NCBI GenBank assembly: GCA_963678705.1
Contig: OY783203.1
Coordinates: 24,596,535-24,660,534, forward strand
Reading direction: 5' to 3'
Length of the DNA stretch: 64,000 bases
DNA from: Panorpa germanica
Lineage: Eukaryota > Arthropoda > Insecta > Mecoptera > Panorpidae
Shown here: one piece after another, positions 53,196-64,000 of the stretch
Layout: the number at the start of each line of letters is the position of its first letter
How positions within the stretch are numbered: position 1 is the first letter of the stretch
Translations under genes and position numbers: made by a program
The notes under the pieces: generated by a model
The model's database searches: none
What the model was told of the DNA's origin: nothing
What the model saw: the letters and a program-made list of their open reading frames with translations, nothing else

Positions 53196-55233
53196 GACAA
53201 ACGCAGTCTAATTTAAAACACTATAATGTCGAAGGTTACCAAAAGAAACAAAAACAATATAACATACTCAGTTTTATTATTAATATATTACAATTTCTCA
53301 CAATGAACATGTGTCTATAATAATTGTTCTTTTAATCGTCTATTTTTTTACTATAAACTAAACAAAATTAGCAGCCATTCCTTTCTTATAAAAATATATG
53401 AAACAGACTCCATTTATACTGCTACTTCTAATGCCTAACTGGCCACGTTGTCTAGATTCTACTGCACACATTCTTCACGTCATTCTTCGGCTTAGGCCAC
53501 TATCCAATACAACAACGTCCTAACATTATTAACAAATTCGTATTCATTTCTTTTTATACAACACCTAAATATATATTTTTTTATTATAAATACCCGAAAT
53601 ATTAAATCCAACATCATGTATTCATTTTCTATTGACATAATAGACATAATGTTAAGACACAATTAATGTTTATTTTTTAAATTACGCACCGATATTTTTA
53701 TTTATTAACTAACAGTTTTTATTTTATACAAATATTTTTAATCAAGGAAAGGTTGCATGTTTAGCCCTTACAATAATACTTTATATCTTATTTGTATACA
53801 TACTTACAAAATTAATACACCTCTTAATTATTATTTGTTACATTTTTTTAGGTTTTCATTTTTTTATTTCAATTTTTTTTATTAGTTTAAAAAAATAAAA
53901 TACACCTCGTAAAAATAATGCTTTTAAAGTAATATATTGGCTACACCGTAGAATTTTTTGGCAAAGTTTATCTATGGTCTCGCTGTTAACACTTATGTAT
54001 ATATATACCTAATTATGTACCTAACATTAAACAGAGGCTCTAGTGCGTTTAGTCTGATGAAAATAATTATAAAAAGTGCATGTATGAAATAGAGTGCAGC
54101 AATCATCTGGGCAACTGATTACCGTTTACTGATCAGGTGATAACGTTGGCACTACTTTCAATTTTCAAAATGATATATCACTAAATGTTAAACAAAAAGA
54201 TTACGTAAAAAAGGAAATATCTTACGTATTAGCTATGTAATATGATTCAAATGTTTCTTACTATAAGTTAAATGAAAAACTGTCATTAAAATTATGTAAA
54301 TTAACACACTCTATACTCGGATTATCTTTGTTAGAGAAATGACAAATATTGTTGATAAAATAATAATTTTGTCTTTATTGAAATTCTTATTTGTTTATTG
54401 ATGAAAAGAAAAAATAATTTAAAAAAAAATTGGAAATAAATACATGAATGACAGCATGTTTATTTTTCCATTCTGTATACTTATTGCAAGCGGACTAAAT
54501 TGGTCTGCCGCGCGAAGTATACTTGAAACACAGAGAGATCGACTGTGATTCATGCTTAAAAAAGGTTTTTCGACCCTATATACATTATAATAAAATGAGT
54601 TAAACAGTATTTCATAAAGCATGAGTAACCACGATCTCACAGTATTTCAACTGCACTTTGTTTATAATAATGTTGTTTTTAAAATAGCGCTAAGCGTCCT
54701 TGACAGATGTATTTTTCACTTTCTAACATTACTTAATTTATAAGTTTGTCTCAACAGCAAAAGCAGAACGACTTCATTATTTTAAATGTGAGGAGAATCC
54801 GCTAAACATCAAATGTGTATATTATTACCTTAAATACCGATACATTTTAAATAAACAAAACCTGTCCCTCACATCGAGTACATATCTCACGAAGTATATT
54901 GAGTTGAGAATTTATAAATTCTAAATATACATAAACTCCTTTTTCAGAAAAATAGTCAAGTAAAACATAATTTTGAATTTATATAAAATTTGAAATTTGA
55001 TTTTATGTAAAAAAAAACTTATTGAAAATCTTATCTAATGCAATCTAGGCTTATAACATAAAGTTTTTGGTCTGAAAGGTAACAATTTTTATGTTAAATA
55101 AAAAAAATAGATATAATTGTGTTTAGCAGTAAGGATAGAACAGAATCCCGAGCTAAAAACTCAAATTGATTAAGGCTCACTCATTAACTACAGTAACACA
55201 AAATAATAAATCAGAAACATAATGGAGGTAGAT
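53196..55233. other. AT-rich region without supported genes
   Basis: No coherent coding exon or RNA fold was found on either strand. Confidence 0.3.
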
Positions 55234-55883
55234 AATGGGCTTGTGCACTCATTTTTTAGTGGTCGATTTTTCAATTGTTGATTGAAATTGATGTTAATAA
55301 ATGTGTATTAGCGTGTTTATTTTATTAAATATCTAAATGTTGACGGAGATATAGCAATTAAAAATTTGGATTGAAGTTTTAGCGCTAGATATAGTCGGCC
55401 ATTTGTATGACATGAAATGCATTTTATACGTCAGTTATTTGTTGATTAGGTCAGTGCTGTGGTAATGTTTTGTAGCTGTTGGTAGTCGAAATAATCAAGT
55501 CAAGTCAAAGAATAATAAGTTTTTATTTTCCTTAACCCTGTTACGACACACATATAATATTGAAATTTTATTTTTGCTCGAAATACCTATAACGTTGGTA
55601 ACCTGTAAACTTGTCAGAGTTCTGTCAGGAATATATCTCTTTTACGCTCTGTTCTATAAAAGAGATAGCAACATAGTGGACGTGAGGTCACATGTCTTGG
55701 AATGTTGTACAACGTTGAATCCCTTTAATAATTAAAGAGACAAAATGACTTATTTAATTGTTAATATCTCCTAACATATAAGGAGTTATTAAAAAATAAT
55801 TAAACATTTGAGGTTCTAGTAACCAACTTTATAAATATATAGTACACTTTTATGGAAATTAAGACATAGGACACAAGCCCATT
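55234..55883 (+). mobile_element. 650 bp MITE, family 'AATGGGCTTGTGTCC', copy 4
   Basis: Complete, AATGGGCTTGTGCACTC left end and GGACACAAGCCCATT right end, flanked by AT on both sides. Same orientation as copies 2 and 3. Confidence 0.88.
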
Positions 55884-56905
55884 ATGGTTTCGGTTTACAT
55901 CAGCAAATGATGGAGTAAATTTAATACGTCCTGTATGGACTGAAACGGATCTTCAATGACAATTTACATTAAACATCAATAACATGTTTATATTACAATT
56001 AACATATAAATTTTGTGTTTCTAACTTTCAATATCTAAACTATTATTAATTTCATATCGATACTTAGTATGCAACTACCTAATACTTGTTAGTACGGTAA
56101 CTTAAAACTAAACAGTGTAAACCTACTAATTTTTTTAATTATAGTTTTCGAAACTTTGTGAACTTGGAGAATCTTCAATATTCTCTATTCGGCTGCTATT
56201 CTTGAAGTCAATAAATTGAGGGGGGTTATATGAAAAAATCCAAGTGACAGGAAAGGAATAATTTTTAATAGAATAATATATTTCAGGGGGATTATATATT
56301 TAGAACCTAACTAAGTTTGAACTCATAACTGATTTCAAATAGACAGTGACATGAAAGTCACCGAAAGACTATTTTAATTATAATTATGACTTCTAAAGAG
56401 GTATCAATTAAACTCAGTTACCTTTGCATATCGATAATTGATACATACATGTTTAGAAAATGCTTGTTCTGGTTGTGTTAAAAGGGTAAGGTCGTAGTCG
56501 AAGACACACTATTCAAATTAGTATTACTTTTAATAATTAATTGCTAAAAAACTACCTAAACCAAGAGCTTTACAATATAAATAATTTGGGTAACGATAAA
56601 TGATAAATGAAGGAAAGAATACAATACTTGCAATGAATATTTCACAGCCAAAATAAATGCAAAACTTTCGGTCTGCAACATCATCTTTTTGAAAGATGAC
56701 ATCGATATAACTAACGCTCTTCATTGCCCGCTTATACCGTGGGGCCGTTTTCTATTCCCTGTTAAACTTCAGCTATGTATATCTGAACTATAAATTAAAA
56801 ACAATCATTTTTCTATTCCAGTTATATTTATAGGCGACCATAGCTAATTAAGGAAAAATGTAACCGAGGTGTTTTGCTTGGTTATGTTCAACTGAATCAA
56901 TAGAC
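55884..56905. other. AT-rich region without supported genes
   Basis: Nothing beyond base composition is recognised. Confidence 0.3.
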
Positions 56906-57118
56906 CAAGATCTCAGGCCTGCCAGACATCACTTATTTTCTGATGAACAAAATGTGTAAGATTGAGTAGTGTTAGTATGTACAATGATCGTATGCCTACC
57001 TGCTAACTTGACCAGGCAGTCATTTTCCAGGTATCATGTAATCAAGATTTTACTATATTCAATCTTACACATTTCGTTCATCAGAAAATAAGTGGTGTCT
57101 GGCGGGCCTGGGATCTTG
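56906..57118. mobile_element. 213 bp fold-back element with 60 bp arms
   Basis: 56906-56965 and 57059-57118 are inverted repeats matching at 56 of 60 positions; every mismatch is a transition. The 93 bp loop holds 'acttgaccaggcag'. No coding capacity. Confidence 0.75.
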
Positions 57119-57682
57119 CTCTACAAGATTAACAAAGCGACAGTTTAAATTAACCAAACCTTCAATTAACTGAGAAATAAAAAATCGTCCCTTAGTTACA
57201 TAATATCACTCACTCTAATCACACAGTTTGTACGAATTAACTGTTTAAAAAGTATCAAAATATGAACCATTAACAGAATCTGGGTATGTTGCAGAATGCG
57301 TATGTCAATATATTTAGATACAAAGTAAATCATTAACATTATTTTTGTAAAATAAGACAATTATTAGAAATATCATTATCATCTTCTAATTAAACAGTTA
57401 TTTAGTTTTAACAGTTATTTTAGTTTTCAAAGATGCGATGTTGTGTTACCGCATTGGTGTTCAGTTGTCATTGATACAATTGGTTTAATCTTCTAAAGAA
57501 TTAAAAGTAGGTTTAGACTATCATAAAATATGATTATTAATCTGAAACAAGCAATTGAACCTAATTCACAGCTATACATTTAATTGAAGATAAAGAATAA
57601 AAGTGAATTTAGAACTGTAATAATATTTATTTAAATTCTACAAAATAATAATACTATTCATTATTATTTAATTGATTTTATA

Positions 57683-57934
57683 ATGCCAGATAATACAAGC
57701 TTTTCATATGATAATTTAAAAGAACAGTGTTTTTAAACATGGCATTCTCTGTCAGAGAAAAAAAATACTACATTAGATTGTCATATAGGCAGAGCACCCC
57801 ATCTCAACTATGTTAATCATTCAATAAGACAAGAAAAACAATCTCCTAATTTAGTAGATATTCTACCTTGTGAAAGTAGTACACTAAACCATTTGCAGTG
57901 ACAAACTGAAACCACCACAAATTTAATTAAGTAA
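57683..57934 (+). pseudogene. Possible decayed coding sequence, 84 codons with two in-frame stops
   Basis: One frame from ATG at 57683 to TAA at 57932-57934 stays sense-like apart from a TAA after codon 17 and a TGA near codon 73. It includes TWHSLSEKKNTTLDCHIGRA and NHSIRQEKQSPNLVDILPCE. Composition is more protein-like than neighbouring frames, but no family is recognised and chance cannot be excluded. Confidence 0.25.
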
Positions 57935-58112
57935 ATATGCAAACAAAACATTAAATTTAGTATCTTTGCTTGAATTTCATCGATTGGTATATAGATATAG
58001 ATTAAAAAAAACTCAGGTTAAGACACCCATTAAAAATAATTAATTTTATAATAAGTAATAAATTACAAACTTTCACTGTTGTGGGTAATTATTACAAAAT
58101 AATGTATATTAC

Positions 58113-58210
58113 TGATGCATGACGCATGATTTTACATAATCAAAATTACATTTAAGGTTAAAACTATAAATTAAAGCTAAAAACAGTGAGTGGGAATGGG
58201 GCTATGATTA
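58113..58210. mobile_element. Single arm of an 'ATTCCCACTC' family element
   Basis: 'gacgcatgattttaca...acatttaaggttaaaact...cagtgagtgggaatgggg' matches the right arm of the copy at 41706-41992. Confidence 0.5.
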
Positions 58211-61200
58211 ACATGATAAAATCTAAACTTTTCAAGTTCTTAAAATAAGACACATTTTTTAAAAATCACGTACAAATTTTACATTAAAATTATTATTATA
58301 TATTCAATGAATGCATTTTGTAAAAAAGTGCCTTCATATGATCATATGAGAGGGGTATGAATGAACAGATCACAATTCGCGACATAAAATGAGGTATAAG
58401 GTTAATTAACACTTATTGCTGAATTCATATATGTAATAATTTTGTCATTGCTGTTATATGTTTGTGTATTGTTGTAATATATTATGTATCTAAAAATTCT
58501 ACTAGAAAACAAATTGATTTTATATCATAAAAATTAATAAAACAATTAATATATCATATTTAACAAATACTTTAAATCGTATAACGTATTTCTATAGAAT
58601 TTCTGATACAAATAAATATTCATCAAGTGAAAAATACGTCCCTTTTTATGACATACTTTACAATTTATTATATTATAACATATAAAAATGTATTATCTTA
58701 ATTATATAAATATTATTTAAATATTTTCAACCAGTTGAAGATTATTATTATTGCCAATATAAAATAAGAATCAATGATTTCTATACCATACAAAATATAA
58801 ATTATTGTTATTTATTATTAATCATTCGAAACAACTTTAAAATAGTGTACACAGATCAGCTTAGGTAAAATGAGGATAACATGAACGTCACCTGAAACAC
58901 ATACTTTACATAGCATTACATTACTTTTATTGACATACATGACATACATGTTTCCACGTTATCTGTGTTTACTTTGTTTTATAAAATATAGTATCAGAAT
59001 ATTATAAAATATTTGCAGTACTACATTGATACTACATTCTTGTTATATTATAGGTTGATACTATTTTGTTGTTTTGCTGTTTAAATATTATTTAGCATGA
59101 CTTGTATTGCATTAAAATAGAAATTGTTTAATATAAACAGTTGTAATATCACAAAACATTACCATAATATATTCGCTAAACACAATTTGTTACATAAGCA
59201 TGAAGTGTAAATATAAATATATGCATTTATTTTATGAAAAGTGTTTACATAAGAATTATATGTAAATATTACGTATTCATTCATAGAAAGTTGATGTATA
59301 TATTACACATCATTTATATTATGGTAACATTGTCATCTTACTTATATGCAAAGTTAAAAAAATAAAACGTAAAATAATGTTAAATTTCATAACTTTCAGG
59401 GTGAGGGTGTCTAATAATCATGTTGTGTGTTTAGTGGTATTTCATGTAAGTAAGTCTTGCGAAAACACTAATTGTTAAAATTATTTATAGAATAAGTGAT
59501 AACGTTTATATTTATTACGAAATATAAATAAGCCGAAATATAATATTATTTAAAAATATATACATATAATAAAATATTATTAATGAGCGCATTTTCAGAT
59601 CTGACATAGTATGCAATTTTATTTGGAAAGGAAACATAATACTACAATACATGATGTACTGGTATAAACTCTGCATTTGGAAACATGACATAAATAAAGC
59701 TTTTGCCATTTAGTAACATACAATCACACACAATCAAAGTTTGTACGATCAAGGCACAGCAATAAGTGAATGTTGAATGTGAGTGTATCCATGTGTATTA
59801 TGTTCTCTAAAAATAAGTATTAATATTTATTTCAAATATTTTGAATCATTAGTTTTCTATAAAATAACTTAATTAAATGTGTTATTAAATAATTCACTTA
59901 AAACATTTGTAGTATTCAGTCTGTATTTTATGTTATGTATATATTACATAAGTGAAACGTTAATGCTACTGTTTTATCTGGAAAGTAAATCAATTTTTAT
60001 TTAGTTTAGTTTAGTTATCACTGAAATTCTTGGTATAATAATATTAATTAAAAATATACATATCTAAATCAAAAGTTCGATGTTTTTTTTACCTTATTTG
60101 TTTGGAACATTTGCAGCATAAATAAATTCGAAACAATTGTTCGATTAGTGTTGAATTGTTTTCTACAATTAATAAAACAACTATAAAATTAGAGAGGTGA
60201 ATAAGGTTAATAGGGTGTTAGCTTTTTTGTGTAGTTTTTGCATAATAACTTTTTTTAAAACTATATTAATTTTTTTAATTATATGACTACATAAATTAAG
60301 AAAAGATAATTGTTCAAAATTTTGAATATACCATTATAAAAAATGTAACCTACGACGAGCATTGTCGCCTGGGACGACGATCTAGAAAGTATGTACATAT
60401 TCGTGTTTTAGTTTTAATTACAAAGGAAACGTGTAGAACTGTACAAAATACTTTTGGGATTTATAATTAAAATATAATCTTTAAAATATTATTTATGAGA
60501 AGTATACGGTATAGTAACTACAAGTAAAACAAAGTTATATATTTTGACTACATTTCCATTATCCATTTTACTAAGTTGTTGCTATATAAAACAATAATAC
60601 CGAACAATAATCTTACATGCTGTCAAGTGAAATACATCTGATCGGATGAGAGATTAATTGGTACAAAATGTCAAAAAAAGGATCTGTAGTAACTATATTT
60701 AAGTAGAATGCATATTTAAAAGAATCAGAAATTTCGAAAGATAAAAAAAGGTGATTAAAATGGTAAATTTCGGAATGAAGGTTACAAAGGTGAAATTTTA
60801 CATATTCCTATGTTTTGAAGTTCTGAAGTATGACAAAAAAGTATAATATAATTAAGTATCCGTGAGTCAAGATTTAGGGTCAAAGGGCACGAAAGTCCCT
60901 ATTTTGACAAACATCTCGTTTCCATGCGTCATATGGCATTAGAGATTATTAGAAAACTTGTAGATCATATTCTCTATAAATTAGATTATGCATTTTTTCG
61001 TATGATCTACAGAGATATAGCTTGAGGAGTGAGCGCGCGGCACGCATATTTATAAAGGATAATGCTATGTAAAATGCGGAGTTAAACTGGGCTATAAAGT
61101 CAGTAAAGGTGAAACTTTGTATAACGAAACATAATAATATTTACGTATATCTCAAATATTACGTATATATAATATTATTCAAATATGTCTGATATTATTT

Positions 61201-63032
61201 TAATTTCAAAATATATTTTTACTATAACATTATGTAAATGATATATAAAATAAATATAAAAGTTTAACTAATATGGTCTGAAAGCATTTTATGCTACATA
61301 ACATCGAAAAGATTCATCAACATCAAAATAGTCTGAACATGCCTTAATATTTACGCAAAATTGTAACTTAAATCTTCTATTTAAATATAATGAGAAATTA
61401 AAAGTTTCCTTTTATAATTAAAAGGAAAGAATATCTGTAATATTCGATTATGTACAGTACAAACAGTTGTGTTTTGAACAGAGGTATTGTTCATTGGAAA
61501 AATATCTAATACAAAATTACTTAACAAAATTAACAAGCTGGCTACAGAAGACCAGCAAAAACCACATGATTTGCAGCTTAACAAATGTTAAATAAGAAGC
61601 AGTCAGTTGTAGCATTTACTGTTAATGTTTCACAGCCAAAATATGTAAATGCAAGAAAACGTGAATATATAACAAAACGACAATTTGTTATGTTGATTAT
61701 TCAGCTCAGTTTTCTTACAATCTGCTTGTACTACATGGTCTTCTTTATATTAATTATATAAATATTATAAATTAAACTGATCAAATCATCAATTATGAAT
61801 GATTTACTTTAAAGGTGTATAATCGTACGTAATATTTTTTTTATATCTCAGATTAAAGAAATATTTATTAGAAAGGTTCTAAACATGCTTATATAATCGA
61901 CTAATAAATCAATGATCTACAAGTTGAGAAATGTGCTCTGATAGGATACGGTATGGTATCCTATCGATATTGAACAAAATAAACCAAAATAGTATCAGTT
62001 ATATTCAAATGTCAGGAAGCTTAACTTTCCAGTCTAATAGTTTTTATTTTATTATCAAACGAACGGGTTTGGTTACTTTTAAATAGAAATTAAAAATCTT
62101 TAACAATGAAATCACATTTATCTGTATTGCTATAATGTAAAGAGCGTCATTTAGTTCATAAATTATTTGGCGTTGTTGTCGCACACGGTCCTAATTCAAA
62201 TATTCAATATAGGTTTGGAAATTCAATTTAGTTAACAATGTGGTTAACGCTACGTTACAGAGCTATAATCAACAATAATATTATAATTAAAATAAAAAAT
62301 TGAACGTCAGTTGCCCTAATGTGTGAATTTAATATTTTATGCGTTATATGTTTCTTGTAATTTTCAACATACAGCATATGGCAATGGAGCATGTGAAATT
62401 AATTTTATTGCTAAAAGCATGAGTACGTGATGCACAAAACTAGTAAGAATTATAACTGAACTTTTCGTATTTCGTCAATCATCATTTTACAAATAATGAA
62501 TAGATTTAATTGGTTAGTTAAACAATGGTCGAAGATTGTTATTATAAAGAATAGACTTTACAACAGTAAGTAGTTTAGTAGGTTAATGATGTCAAGTTGT
62601 CAGGTACAAAGATCAATAATACCATCAAATACAGAGTTGAGAGACAACAAACTCTAAAAATAACCTCGTTCTTCACTATAAAAATTATATGTATATAATT
62701 ATTTTTATATTAAATAAACCTTAAATACACGTAATTATGTTTATCGGGATATATATATATATATAGATGTATCATTATGTATATTCATCATCATTGATAT
62801 ACATTGATACATCATTATTTTAATGTTCCAGGTGTAAGTTTTTATGTTTAATACTAAATTTTGAATGGTGGCTCGAAAACAGCTTCGTCATTGTTTTTGA
62901 ATATTGCCTAGTTCTAGAGAAAAAATTGTAAAATTTTTTACGTTCTCGGGTTTTTTCCTGAACTTCTTGGAAACCCGTAATTTTGGAAAAAATGAAAAAA
63001 ATAATATGCGCTCTTTGCTGTATAACTCTGGA
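58211..63032. other. AT-rich region without supported genes
   Basis: Long AT-rich DNA. A moderately GC-richer stretch at 60860-61060 ('agggtcaaagggcacgaaag', 'gagcgcgcggcacgc') may be an old transposon end. 62940-63000 carries a copy of the 'aaacccgtaattttggaaaa' repeat motif. I see no exon or RNA gene. Confidence 0.3.
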
Positions 63033-63595
63033 TATGAGTCCTCCAGAATCAAAGTTGGCTAGTTCATAAAAATTAAAAATTGAGTTAGGTATATCATTGT
63101 GTTCAGCTGCCTGAGGTCTATATTATGGTAAATAAAATTTAATTATCGTAAATAGTTATCAAATATGGTATAAAGAATCAGACTGGTTTACTTTGTTTAC
63201 CACGTTACGTTGACATAACCTGTCAAAAATAATACAGAAGGAAATTTACAATCTTTTTACAAATTAGTTTGTCTTGTTTGATTCGAATTTTCCAGATTCC
63301 CTTTTAAGTTTTAAAATTAAATACACAGCCAAATGCCATTGATTTATAAGAATTGTTTTAAGACAAATTTAAAAAAAAAAACTAATTTTACAATTTTTAC
63401 AACTGACCAAAGATGATAAATTTAACTTTTAATATGTTATTCAAGTACTATTTATAGTTGTTTCAATAATGGTCTAATATAAAAATTACTTTTTCTAAAA
63501 TAAATTTTCAGAAAATGATTAAAAACTGCTTAGCTACTTAACAGGAAAGTTCACAAAAACATCAACTAGCCAACTTTGATTATGTACGACTCATA
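63033..63595 (+). mobile_element. 563 bp MITE with TATGAGTC ends
   Basis: Left end TATGAGTCCTCCAGAATCAA followed by AGTTGGCTAGTT; right end AACTAGCCAACTTTGATTAT then GTACGACTCATA; inverted over about 32 bp. Related to 48219-48600, and by terminus to 219-417. Confidence 0.75.
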
Positions 63596-64000
63596 TGAAA
63601 AAATTTAATATCTAATTAATGAAAAAATTAAATACTCGTTAAAGTATAATAGTCCATAAAATATACGATTATTTTAAAAGAAATCTACTACGCTGTAGTT
63701 TTTTAAGTTAAAAAAGCCTTGGCAACTCTGATTTAATAAGAAATTTGAAATTTAAAAAAATGAAACTAATAATATCAAACAACGCTTAAATAATACACCT
63801 TGTAGGCAGGAGAATAAAACTATGCAGGTAGTGTGACACAATTATACTACTAGGTAACTTTGTGAAAGCAACAAATGATAGATAATTGCAAAACTATTAA
63901 GATATTAAGTAATTAATTAATTGCTGCCTTTATATTTGTACATTATTAGATTGAATAAATAAAAATTGTAAAGCGGTTTTAATTATTGGTTTTTAGTTAT
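63596..64000. other. AT-rich window end
   Basis: No feature recognised. Confidence 0.3.

Noticed and set aside
53196..55233. A gene or long 3' UTR in the right-hand desert
   Set aside because: No exon chain with phase and splice agreement was found; a UTR of a gene beyond the window cannot be judged from sequence alone.

Overview
The window is insect nuclear DNA. It is very AT-rich, has spliced genes with short GT-AG introns, long (TA)n tracts and many decayed transposons. The non-LTR retrotransposon remnants (R1-like and jockey-like, with characteristic endonuclease and post-RT segments) most resemble those I associate with Hymenoptera. That placement is an inference from recall, not a search result. 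There is no sign of operons, CRISPR arrays or prokaryotic genes.

Layout, left to right. (1) 1-13487, minus: a rotatin (RTTN/Ana3-type centriole protein) gene. I could assemble 25 phase-compatible exons; the C-terminus runs off the left edge. One 5.4 kb intron holds a 3.5 kb element with ~740 bp terminal inverted repeats. That element encodes a broken FEN/XPG-like nuclease and a tesmin/TSO1-type CXC protein. (2) 14760-16091, plus: NUP35/Nup53, four exons, head-to-head with rotatin. (3) 18199-20542, minus: an arrestin-domain protein (ARRDC3-like) with a C-terminal PPxY motif. (4) 20.6-30 kb: a transposon-dense block with degenerate repeat units and a Helitron-like terminus, a 639 bp MITE, two R1/jockey-type remnants, and a 5'-truncated jockey insertion with a perfect 14 bp target duplication. 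(5) 30108-32224, plus: NDC80 (Hec1), complete except for one in-frame TAA in the coiled coil. (6) 35047-39394, minus: a TMCC-family transmembrane/coiled-coil protein, ten coding exons. (7) 42917-52618, minus: a 142-residue protein I do not recognise, in four small exons. Its introns are packed with nested transposons (hAT-like, a TATA-duplicating element, a TTAA-duplicating element, R1-like LINEs, MITEs). (8) 52.7-64 kb: AT-rich DNA with MITEs and hairpins and no gene I can support.

The gene models come from reading splice sites by eye. In all five of the spliced genes other than rotatin the coding exons sum to a whole number of codons; in rotatin every junction is in phase. The genes are unrelated housekeeping or cell-division genes (centriole, nuclear pore, kinetochore, trafficking adaptor, ER membrane) and do not form a pathway. 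The main candidates for a second look are the nuclease/CXC long-TIR element, the nonsense codon in NDC80, the small unrecognised gene, and the paralogous empty site that proves the TTAA element's insertion.
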